Source of the DNA: Kriegella sp965368185
GTDB taxonomy: Bacteria; Bacteroidota; Bacteroidia; Flavobacteriales; Flavobacteriaceae
Assembly: GCA_965368185.1 (NCBI GenBank)
Contig: CBDULZ010000006.1
Coordinates: 1 to 64,000, forward strand
Direction: 5' to 3'
DNA length: 64,000 nucleotides
Part shown: positions 8,355 through 16,724 of the stretch, in pieces
Layout: the number at the start of each line of letters is the position of its first letter
Position numbering within the stretch: the stretch's first letter is position 1
Notes under the pieces: model-generated
Told to the model about the DNA's origin: nothing
Database searches by the model: none
The model's input: only the letters and a program-made list of their open reading frames with translations
Program-made: the position numbers and the translations under genes

Positions 8355-9395
8355 CTACTCGTCCAATACGGTCTGCCAGAATTTTGCTTGTTCTTCAGCA
8401 CTTGGCTGGGGTTCGGGACTTACCAAACGAAATCCCACAAAATTGGAATCAGTGAACCACCAAAAACTTTTTGGGATTTGAGGGTCGCGTTTCTGCAACT
8501 TCAAACTCGATGCCGATCTAGAAGCCGAACGAAGTACTTTGGCATCATCATCCCACGAACCACCACGATATACTCGCGGGTGGATAACCTTAGGGGTCAA
8601 CCATGGATTTTTGTTTTCCAAAGTTGCATAGGCATCTTCCTTATATTCGTCCAAAGTCCATTCTGCGGCATTTCCGTGCATATCGTAAAGTCCCCATGGA
8701 TTGGGTTTTTTTGTCCCGACCTTTGCATATTTGCCATCAGCATTTTTATAATAGACCGCATAGGCATCTAAATCGACAGTAGTATCTCCAAAACTATAGG
8801 CCTCATTTGTACCTGCCCTTGCGGCGTACTCCCATTCGGCCTCTGTTGGAAGCCTGTAAAACCTTCCGGTCACCGTGCTTAGCCATTTGCAAAAAACCAA
8901 GGCCGAATAAGCAGACATACTCACCGCAGGAAACCCTTTCTTACCCATGCCGTATGAAGGGTCTTCGTATGGCGGACTTGGCCTAGTAATGGCATCTATT
9001 TTCATTACCCTATCATTCTCTAGCTTTACAAAAAGCTCTTGGTTCTGTTTAAAGAAAAGTTCAAAAATTTCCCAAGTAAGTTCATACTTGCCCATATAAA
9101 AAGCATCTAGCTCAACTTCCCTTTGGGGTCCCTCATCCGCTTTTCTCTCTGCTTCTGACTCAGGACTTCCCATTTTAAAACTTCCTTTAGGAATACCTAC
9201 CATTTCAAACGAAACATCGGTTCCCGGAACTTGTTGGACGAAATCTGCAGGTCTTGGCAGTTCTTTTACCGCTACTACACCCGTTGCGCTTTCAGCCGCT
9301 GCCGGTTTTGCAGATTTACAGGAGACCAATAGGAGTCCTCCCGCAAAAACCAAACAACAAAAACCCTTTAACCTTTTACCAATACGATGCTTCAT
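8355..9395 (-). CDS. SUMF1-fold lipoprotein, FGE-like but without catalytic Cys
   Basis: The 346-residue product has a lipoprotein signal (hydrophobic run ending GGLLLVSC) followed by a formylglycine-generating-enzyme (SUMF1) domain from about residue 60: MVGIPKGSFKMGSPESEAE, YRLPTEAEWEYAARAG, LYDMHGNAAEWTLDEY and VYRGGSWDDDAKVLRSA. The Cys pair that forms the FGE active site near the C-terminus is absent, since the segment after RGGSW has only Ser/Ala. It is therefore unlikely to activate sulfatases. It resembles GldJ/GldK-type structural lipoproteins. The closest characterised relatives act in gliding and type IX secretion, but this gene is outside the gld operon and that role is only a possibility. 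Confidence 0.85.
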   Translation of the reverse strand: MKHRIGKRLKGFCCLVFAGGLLLVSCKSAKPAAAESATGVVAVKELPRPADFVQQVPGTDVSFEMVGIPKGSFKMGSPESEAERKADEGPQREVELDAFYMGKYELTWEIFELFFKQNQELFVKLENDRVMKIDAITRPSPPYEDPSYGMGKKGFPAVSMSAYSALVFCKWLSTVTGRFYRLPTEAEWEYAARAGTNEAYSFGDTTVDLDAYAVYYKNADGKYAKVGTKKPNPWGLYDMHGNAAEWTLDEYKEDAYATLENKNPWLTPKVIHPRVYRGGSWDDDAKVLRSASRSASSLKLQKRDPQIPKSFWWFTDSNFVGFRLVSPEPQPSAEEQAKFWQTVLDE

Positions 9396-9524
9396 CTTCT
9401 ATTTTTTAATTCGCGTCCCAAGATATGGATTCTTTGTGCATTGCAAAAACTTTTTTAATACTGCCCCTTAATAAAGTTTTAAATGAAGTTTAAGCTTCTA
9501 ATATCGATTTTTAGGAAAATATAG

Positions 9525-9532
9525 TACTTTTG
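9525..9532 (+). promoter_or_regulatory. Candidate -7 box (TACTTTTG) for head-GIN gene
   Basis: TACTTTTG matches the Bacteroidota primary-sigma -7 consensus TAnnTTTG and lies 56 bases before the ATG of the downstream DUF2807 gene. A clear -33 TTG at the usual spacing is not obvious, so confidence is moderate. Confidence 0.45.
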
Positions 9533-9588
9533 ATATGCTAATTTTGCCAGTCGCAACTTAGCGCTACCGTAATACATATATCAAAAAA

Positions 9589-10269
9589 ATGAAAAACAAT
9601 ATTATTTTATTTATAGCAGTTATTTCCCCGATATTCTTACTAGCCCAAAAGAGAAATATTAAGGAACTCGAAAAATTTACGGAAATCAAAGTGTATGACC
9701 GTATTATCGTTACGCTGGTAAAAAGTAATGAAAATAGATTGGAAATTACAGGAGATGACAAAGATGAAGTAAACATTTCGAATAAAGACGGGCTATTAAA
9801 AGTACGTATGGAATTCGATAATTTCATGGATGGGGACGAAGCCAAAGCTACCCTCTACTATTCGGAAACCCTTAAACTCCTAGATGCTAATGAAAATGCA
9901 AAAATAGACTCAAAAGAGACAATTACAGGTGAGCGCGTCGAAATAAAAACCCAGGAAGGCGGGCAAATCGATATAAAGGTCGACATTAAGGACCTCTATA
10001 CCAAATCGGTTTCCGGTGGCGAAATCACCTTGACCGGAAATGCCAAAGTGCAAGAGGTCATGGTCAATACAGGTGGAAAAGTGTATAACAAAGCCTTGGA
10101 CACGGGTACTACCAAAGTAACTGTAAGCGCTGGCGGTCGAGCTGATGTAAAAGCATCAGAAAGGGTTGAGGCCAAAGTTCGCGCCGGCGGATCTATCTAT
10201 ATCTATGGCAATCCGAAACAGATAGAAAAGGACAAAGTTTTCGGTGGCAAAATAGAGGTCGTGGATTAA
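9589..10269 (+). CDS. Head GIN domain (DUF2807) secreted protein
   Basis: This 226-residue protein has a signal peptide (MKNNIILFIAVISPIFLLAQ) and a DUF2807 head-GIN domain, a repetitive right-handed beta-helix-like fold. Repeated glycine-bearing turns are visible (SGGEITLTGNAKVQEVMVN, TGGKVYNKALDTG, AGGRADVKA, AGGSIYIYG). Such proteins are annotated as putative autotransporter adhesins, though no autotransporter barrel is present. Export to the periplasm or cell surface is expected. The gene stands alone on the plus strand between minus-strand genes. Confidence 0.88.
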   Translation: MKNNIILFIAVISPIFLLAQKRNIKELEKFTEIKVYDRIIVTLVKSNENRLEITGDDKDEVNISNKDGLLKVRMEFDNFMDGDEAKATLYYSETLKLLDANENAKIDSKETITGERVEIKTQEGGQIDIKVDIKDLYTKSVSGGEITLTGNAKVQEVMVNTGGKVYNKALDTGTTKVTVSAGGRADVKASERVEAKVRAGGSIYIYGNPKQIEKDKVFGGKIEVVD

Positions 10270-10365
10270 ATTCCGTCTAGTCGGGCCAATTAGAAAGCTG
10301 AAATTCAACAGATCAAATTTAAAAATATCAAATTGCCAGTTTTGAATACCTTGCTAGAATAATCG

Positions 10366-10548
10366 TTATTGGCCGGTGCCATTAGCCTCAAACCCAACCA
10401 ATTCGTTATTCACAAATTTAGGCGAAACCGAAATAGGGTTACAGCACACTTCGCAGTCTTCAACATAAGTCTGTTCAGAAACCGACGGATCCAATAGCAT
10501 CGATATTTCTTCCCAGCAATAAGGACATTGAAAAAAGTGTTCGTACAT
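10366..10548 (-). CDS. CPXCG-motif zinc-ribbon-like small protein
   Basis: This product is about 60 residues when started at the ATG for MYEHFFQCPYCWEEI; the open frame extends four codons further to a TTG, which I consider less likely. It has two Cys pairs, CPYC near the N-terminus and CEVCC about 25 residues later, followed by NPI. This is the pattern of the CPXCG cysteine-rich family and would bind one zinc. The function is unknown. It sits 53 bases after the Gfo/Idh gene stop on the same strand. Confidence 0.85.
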   Translation of the reverse strand: MYEHFFQCPYCWEEISMLLDPSVSEQTYVEDCEVCCNPISVSPKFVNNELVGFEANGTGQ

Positions 10549-10601
10549 ATTTAACACCAAAAGTTATTTGCCCCCCAAAAAATCGAAGGGTCGTAATCGG
10601 A

Positions 10602-11624
10602 TTATAAAGAAACAACTCGTGCTTCGTCTGACGATTTATAAATGGAAGTAATGACCTCGACCGCTTTTCGCGCCTCGGCACCATCGACCATTGGTGAACG
10701 ACTTTCCCGTACTGCAGCCATCATATCTTCTATAACTTTTTTATGATTTAAATGGGTTATCGCCATAGGGTCGCTTGCCCCGCTACCCATTTCACCTGTT
10801 GGAGTGGATGATGGTCGCGGAAGCCCCTTAACGTTCCATTGTACAATTTTTCCACCTTCCATAAGAATACTGCCATTTTCGCCGTATACCTCCAATTTTT
10901 CCGGATATCCCGGATAGAGTGCCGTACCCCCCGTTATCGTACCCATTGCCCCGTTGGCAAAGGAAAGTATGGCCGAACCAACATCCTCCCCCTCAATATC
11001 ATGAACCATAGTCTTTACATTTCCAAAGACTGAACTAACCGGTCCCATGACGTTCAAGAGCAAATCGATCGTATGCACTCCCTGGTTCATGAAAGCCGCA
11101 CCTCCATCCAACTGCATAGTACCCCGCCACGGATTGTTCTTATAATATTCCGTTGGACGATACCAATTGATATGCGCATTCCCCATCAACAATTTACCCA
11201 GCTTTCCTTGACTCACCACATTGTAAAGTTCAACGTACTCAGGACTACATCTATTCTGCAACGTGCACCCTAACTTTACTTTTTGCTGTTCACATACTTT
11301 GATTATCGCATCTATTTTTTGCAACGTAACCTCTATAGGCTTTTCAGAAAGCACATGTTTACCAGCTTTTGCAGCCGCTTTGATTGCCTCCCCATGGTTG
11401 CCACTTTCATTGCACACGCAAACGATATCAATATCCGATTGTTCAAGAAATTGCTCCATATTATCAAAAACCGGTACACCGAATTCTTTTTGCGCGCTTT
11501 CTATTCTAGCGCTAGATTTTGTATAAAGACCAACCAATTTAGCCTGAGCCAACTCACTAATACATTTCACATAGGTGTTCACAATCGACCCTGTACCAAT
11601 AATACCAAAACCTATTTTTTCCAT
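10602..11624 (-). CDS. Gfo/Idh/MocA family NAD(P)-dependent oxidoreductase
   Basis: The 340-residue protein has an N-terminal Rossmann domain (GFGIIGTGSIV, dinucleotide loop) and the family hallmark SEKPIE near residue 93-98, whose Lys is catalytic. The C-terminal alpha/beta domain contains GGAAFMNQGVHTIDLL, with the His/Asp pair at the active site. Such enzymes oxidise or reduce hydroxyls of sugars or cyclitols. There is no export signal, so it is probably cytoplasmic. It lies just downstream of the SusC/SusD pair on the same strand but is separated by a terminator hairpin, so it may be read partly through or from its own weak promoter. A CAAAAATA on the plus strand at 11645-11652 gives TATTTTTG, a -7-like box. 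Confidence 0.92.
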   Translation of the reverse strand: MEKIGFGIIGTGSIVNTYVKCISELAQAKLVGLYTKSSARIESAQKEFGVPVFDNMEQFLEQSDIDIVCVCNESGNHGEAIKAAAKAGKHVLSEKPIEVTLQKIDAIIKVCEQQKVKLGCTLQNRCSPEYVELYNVVSQGKLGKLLMGNAHINWYRPTEYYKNNPWRGTMQLDGGAAFMNQGVHTIDLLLNVMGPVSSVFGNVKTMVHDIEGEDVGSAILSFANGAMGTITGGTALYPGYPEKLEVYGENGSILMEGGKIVQWNVKGLPRPSSTPTGEMGSGASDPMAITHLNHKKVIEDMMAAVRESRSPMVDGAEARKAVEVITSIYKSSDEARVVSL

Positions 11625-11650
11625 CTTATATTATTAATGTCATTCAAAAA

Positions 11651-11691
11651 TAAAAAAACAAAGGCCAATACTAGTGTATCGGCCCTTTGTT
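11651..11691 (-). terminator. Terminator hairpin after susD-like gene
   Basis: On the minus strand the sequence forms a long stem (ACAAAGGGCC pairing with GGCCTTTGT with one bulged G, extended by GATAC/GTATT) around a short loop and runs into seven T residues. It lies about 20 bases after the SusD stop and immediately before the Gfo/Idh gene. Confidence 0.8.
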
Positions 11692-11711
11692 TGCTAATCA
11701 AATATCAATTC

Positions 11712-13346
11712 TTACTGAGGATATCCCGGATTCTGTGGATAACCGCCCACCGTTCTATCAATTTGATCTTGACCGATAGGCCTCAACACGTGATAGTCTT
11801 GAATGTTCGGTGCAGCCTGCACATTATGCAACCTAACCCTTTCCACTAATTTTCCTGTGCGCGTTAAATCCCACCAGCGAGCGTGCTCACCATACATTTC
11901 CCTAGCACGTTCGTCCAACAAAAAGTCAAGGTCTACATCACCTGCAGATATCTGCATGGCAGCCTCCTGACCAGGAACTGCAGCTCTCTCACGGACCACG
12001 TTTATATCAGCGGCCGCCCCCGCTGCATTGTTTTGCTTCAATCGAGCTTCGGCACGCAACAAATAAGCATCGGCCAACCGCATCAATACCACATCACGTT
12101 GCCCTGGCGTATGTTGTCGATCTGGTCTTGTAGGGTCGATCCATTTATTTACCGAAGGATAAACTCTTTCGGTATAATCGTCAGCAGTATACACCTCATA
12201 AGGTGCCGCATCTTTTCTAGATTGTGGCCATTCGATATCTTTTCCCGGACCCGGAATATACAAAGCGGTATCACCTATTGCCAAAGTCCCCCGTTCATCA
12301 CTTACTTCGTTATTGGCATACCAGACATGTTTAAAGCCAGAATCATACCGTGTATCAATAGTTCGATCCCAAAGTCCTAACATAAAGGGTGTTGGTCTAA
12401 ATCGTTTCCAAGGTCTACCATTGGCAACATCCCTGCTCATACCCCGCCGTACATCATATTCCATTAAAAAATACAAATGCCCCCTATGGCCCTCACCATC
12501 AGTACCGTCATCGACCAATGCCTTAGCAATGGTCAAGTTCCATACGATTTCAGAATTCTCTTGGTTGTTGATATCCCATAAATCACCATAATCATCTAGC
12601 AATGCAAAACCGTAGTTATTGATTACATTACTAAAAAGAGCTTCGGCCCTAGAGGCATCATCACTGGCTGCATACGAAGTATAACTGCGCCTTAACAAAA
12701 CTTTGCCCAATAAAAATTCGGCAGCTGCCTTGGTCGCACGTCCATAGTCATCTTGAACGGCCGGCAGGTTTGCTATGGCAAATTCCAGATCGGGAACAAT
12801 GGCCTGGCTATATATTTCGGAGGCTGCAGTTTTATTGGCTTCGACTTCTACACCTTCGGTTTCTTCCAAACTCAAATGGGCATCACCGTAGGTTCTAACA
12901 ATATCGTAGTAATAAAAAGCCCTTAACCAACGAACTTCCGCCAATCTCAAAGTCTTCTTAGCTTCGTCCATTTCTACTTGCGCAGAGCGATTTATCACGG
13001 CATTTGCCTGATTGACCCCACGGTACCAATCTCTCCATGAATCATTAACATAGCTTTCAGTCGCATTGAATGAACCGTCATAGAGATTTACCCGCTTATG
13101 GCTACCATCCGCACCATTGGTAAAGATATCCGTTCCAAAAGTCGTCATTGTAAATCCTCGTTCAGGGCCATAGAACCCCTTGAGCCAAGCATAGGTAGCA
13201 TCGACGGCATCTTCCAATCCGTCTTCGGTAGTATAATAGGTTCCCGAAGAAACGTCGGAAACCAATTCTTCTTCTAAAAATTGCTCACACGACTGCAGTA
13301 TAAATAGCAGTACCAAGAGCAAAAGTGTATATTTTTTTCCTTTCAT
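11712..13346 (-). CDS. SusD/RagB-family nutrient-binding outer-membrane lipoprotein
   Basis: This 544-residue protein starts with a lipoprotein signal (LLLLVLLFILQSC, lipidated Cys followed by EQFLEE). It continues as a SusD/RagB protein: N-terminal SusD-like TPR region (EDGLEDAVDATYAW, ANAVINRSAQ, EVRWLRAFYYYDIVRTYG) and the C-terminal RagB/SusD part (RDVVLMRLADAYLLRAEAR, LDERAREMYGEHARWWDLTR). It forms the lid of a SusC pump and captures the glycan or peptide substrate at the surface. It lies 36 bases downstream of the SusC gene. No glycoside hydrolase or sulfatase is beside the pair, so the substrate cannot be inferred. Confidence 0.96.
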   Translation of the reverse strand: MKGKKYTLLLLVLLFILQSCEQFLEEELVSDVSSGTYYTTEDGLEDAVDATYAWLKGFYGPERGFTMTTFGTDIFTNGADGSHKRVNLYDGSFNATESYVNDSWRDWYRGVNQANAVINRSAQVEMDEAKKTLRLAEVRWLRAFYYYDIVRTYGDAHLSLEETEGVEVEANKTAASEIYSQAIVPDLEFAIANLPAVQDDYGRATKAAAEFLLGKVLLRRSYTSYAASDDASRAEALFSNVINNYGFALLDDYGDLWDINNQENSEIVWNLTIAKALVDDGTDGEGHRGHLYFLMEYDVRRGMSRDVANGRPWKRFRPTPFMLGLWDRTIDTRYDSGFKHVWYANNEVSDERGTLAIGDTALYIPGPGKDIEWPQSRKDAAPYEVYTADDYTERVYPSVNKWIDPTRPDRQHTPGQRDVVLMRLADAYLLRAEARLKQNNAAGAAADINVVRERAAVPGQEAAMQISAGDVDLDFLLDERAREMYGEHARWWDLTRTGKLVERVRLHNVQAAPNIQDYHVLRPIGQDQIDRTVGGYPQNPGYPQ

Positions 13347-13382
13347 AATATTTTATTTATATCGTTTTTCAACACTATTTTT

Positions 13383-16300
13383 TTAAAAAGTTACGTTCAA
13401 ACCAACAGAGAACATTTTGTTACTGGGTACCGTACTACTCGAAACACCATTTCCACCATCATCATCTTCTTCCGATACTTCAGGATCAAAAGTCTCAAAG
13501 TCGGTCAAGAACCATAAATTTTGGCCTGCCAAATACAATCGTAAATTAGAAATATTTAATTTTTTGGTCAACGAACTTGGAAAATTATACCCCAATGTCA
13601 AATTACGAAGTTTTACATAACTACCATCAAAGTAAGACATGGTAGAAGCGTTTTGAGGGCTTTCTTGATTTTCGTTAGGTCTTGGCGAATCGTTTGTCGG
13701 ATTATCTATAGTCCAGTAATCGACATCTAGATTGTTATAGCGACCGAAGAGCCCGTTATTGCTATCATGAAAACGTGAACGTATCATCTGACCTTGACGG
13801 AAATAAAAGAAGAAACTTAGATCCCAGCCCTTGTAATTAAAAGTATTGGTAATTCCACCATAAAAATCAGGGATATCAGTTCCTAAAATAATTCGATCTT
13901 CATCGGTAATTACACCATCACCATTTTGATCTTTTAACTTGATTTCCCCGGGCACTTTACTTTCGGCGCTGCCGGCCAAAGCCTCCTCACTGGTCTGATA
14001 GATACCTATTTTTTCATAGTCGTAGAAGACATTGACGGGCTGCCCGATAAACCATCTATTTCCAAGATCATCCAAAGAGTTACCGTTCTCATCTTTCAAC
14101 GGTAACTCGGTAATCTCTTCTTTATAACTGGCGATATTGAACCCTATATTCCAATTGAATCCTTCGGGAGTCTGATTTCGTACGACATCGCCATTGATAC
14201 CAAATTCCACACCCCGCGTCGCTGTTGACCCGACGTTTTGAAAAACACTGGAATAGCCGGAAGATGGTGGCAAGGTTCTATCTAAAAGAAGTGCAGAAGT
14301 CTTTGTAGAGAAGTAATCAAAAGATCCACTTATTCTGTTACCAAGAAAACCATAATCAAGACCAACATCTATTGTTTTAGAAACCTCCCAGCCCAAACTA
14401 CTATTCGGGATTTCACTCAAGGTAAATCCTAAAGCGGATTGTTCACCGAAGGCATAATTAGATGCCCCCAACGTACCTTGGGTTTGATAAGGATTCACGG
14501 AAGTATTACCAACCTCTCCGTAAGACAGTCTCAATTTTAAATCGGAAATAGTATTCGAATCCAATAAGAAATCTTCCTGGGAAATTCTCCAACCAGCTGA
14601 AACTCCTGGAAAGTAATTCCATTTCTTACCCTCTGCCAATCTGGAAGACCCATCTGCTCTCAGTGAAGCCTGGAAAAGATATTTACCATCAAAATCATAA
14701 TTCACCCTTCCCATGAACGAAGCCAAGGTCCATTCCTCCAAATCGGAATCGATATTGCCTTTTACAGAAGCCGTAGACATGTTATAAAACTGTTGTTCTT
14801 CATAGGGAATGTTGGATACTTCCGTAAGAAACTGCTCCCTCCTTGAACTCTGTATACTTTGTAGCAAGGTCACACCAAAATTATGTCTATCGTTAAACAA
14901 CTTATTATAATTTAGAATATTCTCTAGGGTATATCCAAAGTTTTGTACGTTTTCAACATCGGCGTCTCCCGGGCCTCCCCTGTTATCGTTAGTCAAGCTA
15001 CCCCTAAATTCACCTCTTCTATAATAACGGATATCAGGACCGAAATTGGTGGTCCATTTTAGGCCCTCAGCGATATTGATATCTAAATAAACCGGAACGA
15101 AGACCCGAGTGACTTTACGCTCATCAATAAAAGCACCATCGACCAATTCACTTAAGGGGTTCGTACGGATACCGTCATTGGTAGGTAAAAATATTACTTC
15201 CCCGTTGGCATCATAAGGAACTCCAAGCGGGTTATTCGAAAGCGATTCTCCCATTACGGCATTCGAACCGTAGTTTTGAATGGAGTGCGATACGGTAAAA
15301 GACATACCTACTTTAAATACATCGCTAATTTTGTGATCAAGGTTCAACCTACCCGTAAAACGTTCGAAATCCATATTACTGATAATACCTTGCTCGTTAA
15401 AATAACCCACAGAAGTATTAAAGTTCGTTTTTTCCGAACCACCACTGACACTGACCTGATGATTAGTCTGCCAACCATTGTTCAAAACCAAATCCAAATA
15501 ATCTGTCGAACGCCCTAGAGCTATCGACTCTAATTCAATAGGATCTTCGAAAACAACATCGTCAGCGGGAATAGTCCCGTTCCAACTAGGGTCTCCCTCA
15601 TTGGCGGGCCTTCTTCTCGATTCACGTTTTAGATCTGCGAACTGCTCACCATCCATCATGTCGACCAATCGCGTAGCCGAAGTAACACCATAATGCGTGC
15701 TATAGGTAATCTTAGTATCCCCCACGCGGCCCCGCTTTGTTGTAATCAAAATGACACCATTCGCGCCCCTAGATCCGTAAATCGCTGTTGCCGCGGCATC
15801 TTTCAACACGTTCATAGATTCAATATCTTGCGGATTGATATCGGCTACAGCATCATTACCACTAATCTGCGGAATACCGTCTATGACGTATAATGGATCA
15901 TTCGACGCCGAAATCGAGCGTCTACCTCGTATACGAACTGTTGAGTTTTCACCGGGCCTACCCCCGTTTGCCTGAATATCGACACCGGCCACTTGACCTT
16001 TAATCGCATCAATACTACTTGAGGTAGCAATCTTTTCGATTGATTCAGCCCCAATGGTCGCAATAGAACCTGTTACTGACCCTTTCTTTTGGGTACCGTA
16101 ACCAACAACTACAACCTCATCAAGCAAACTGGCATCGGCCTCTAACGAAGCATTTACAATCGATTTACCATTTACAGCAATTTCTTGGGCCTTAAAGCCC
16201 ACATAACTGAAAATTAATACGCCGTTCGCGTCGACATTAATGGCATAATTACCATCGAAATCGGCTACAGTTCCAACGGTGGTTCCTTTAACAACAATAC

Positions 16301-16421
16301 TGGCACCAGGCAATGGCACACCGTCACCGTCAGATACGGTACCGGTCACTTGCCCCAATATTGCGTTAAATGATAGCATAGAAATAGCCATCAGCAGAAA
16401 AGTAATTTTTCTTCTTAGCAT
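13383..16421 (-). CDS. SusC/RagA-family TonB-linked outer-membrane transporter
   Basis: This 1012-residue TonB-dependent transporter has a signal peptide, then a carboxypeptidase-D regulatory-like domain (VTGTVSDGDGVPLPGAS to IVNASL), the SusC signature LDEVVVVGYGTQKKGSVTGS, a plug domain (DPLYVIDGIPQ, YGSRGANGVILITTKRG) and a large beta barrel ending in an aromatic strand (MFSVGLNVTF). It imports glycans or other nutrients together with the downstream SusD lipoprotein, powered by TonB/ExbBD, which is not in this window. A LacI-type operator-like palindrome sits about 170 bases upstream of the start, suggesting control by a sugar-responsive repressor or activator encoded elsewhere. Confidence 0.97.
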   Translation of the reverse strand: MLRRKITFLLMAISMLSFNAILGQVTGTVSDGDGVPLPGASIVVKGTTVGTVADFDGNYAINVDANGVLIFSYVGFKAQEIAVNGKSIVNASLEADASLLDEVVVVGYGTQKKGSVTGSIATIGAESIEKIATSSSIDAIKGQVAGVDIQANGGRPGENSTVRIRGRRSISASNDPLYVIDGIPQISGNDAVADINPQDIESMNVLKDAAATAIYGSRGANGVILITTKRGRVGDTKITYSTHYGVTSATRLVDMMDGEQFADLKRESRRRPANEGDPSWNGTIPADDVVFEDPIELESIALGRSTDYLDLVLNNGWQTNHQVSVSGGSEKTNFNTSVGYFNEQGIISNMDFERFTGRLNLDHKISDVFKVGMSFTVSHSIQNYGSNAVMGESLSNNPLGVPYDANGEVIFLPTNDGIRTNPLSELVDGAFIDERKVTRVFVPVYLDINIAEGLKWTTNFGPDIRYYRRGEFRGSLTNDNRGGPGDADVENVQNFGYTLENILNYNKLFNDRHNFGVTLLQSIQSSRREQFLTEVSNIPYEEQQFYNMSTASVKGNIDSDLEEWTLASFMGRVNYDFDGKYLFQASLRADGSSRLAEGKKWNYFPGVSAGWRISQEDFLLDSNTISDLKLRLSYGEVGNTSVNPYQTQGTLGASNYAFGEQSALGFTLSEIPNSSLGWEVSKTIDVGLDYGFLGNRISGSFDYFSTKTSALLLDRTLPPSSGYSSVFQNVGSTATRGVEFGINGDVVRNQTPEGFNWNIGFNIASYKEEITELPLKDENGNSLDDLGNRWFIGQPVNVFYDYEKIGIYQTSEEALAGSAESKVPGEIKLKDQNGDGVITDEDRIILGTDIPDFYGGITNTFNYKGWDLSFFFYFRQGQMIRSRFHDSNNGLFGRYNNLDVDYWTIDNPTNDSPRPNENQESPQNASTMSYFDGSYVKLRNLTLGYNFPSSLTKKLNISNLRLYLAGQNLWFLTDFETFDPEVSEEDDDGGNGVSSSTVPSNKMFSVGLNVTF

Positions 16422-16724
16422 GTGTTTGAGTTAAAGTTAATTTGTTAATTTATTGTTAAATGTTAATTTTTTTAACAGTTTCGAAAATAGAAAAAATAAT
16501 TGTAAATAACACACAATATGAAAATTTTATCGCCCAATGGCTACTAATTTATAATTTCTGTTCAAAAAAATTAACTAATAGTATAATTAAATGCAATCGA
16601 TTACAACTTGAAGGTTTGGTGGAGGCCTCAAGGTTGTTCGTCTTGGAAGTATTTTAATTTAAAAAGCGCTTACGGTTATGCTCGTTCTAGCATGAAGTGT
16701 TTTATAGCTATACTCAGAAGATTA
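16422..16724. other. Intergenic region between susC-like and tolC-like genes
   Basis: This 303-base AT-rich region carries the leader and probable promoter of the SusC gene and the 3' flank of the TolC gene. It holds a LacI-type palindrome at 16592-16605. A small minus-strand stem (ATGCT/AGCAT) lies near 16680-16697 but lacks a good T tract. No coding sequence was accepted. Confidence 0.6.
16592..16605. promoter_or_regulatory. LacI-family operator-like palindrome
   Basis: TGCAATCGATTACA fits the LacI/CcpA-type half-site pattern TGnAAnCGnTTnCA at every fixed position and is symmetric about the central CG except for one base pair. It lies 171-184 bases before the SusC start. LacI-type regulators control several SusCD loci in marine Flavobacteriaceae. 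No lacI-like gene is present in this window. Confidence 0.5.

Noticed and set aside
8355..9395. Sulfatase-activating formylglycine-generating enzyme
   Set aside because: The catalytic Cys pair is missing although the fold matches.
16670..16724. Terminator after the TolC gene
   Set aside because: Only a 5-bp stem is visible and the T run is about 15 bases away, too weak to call.
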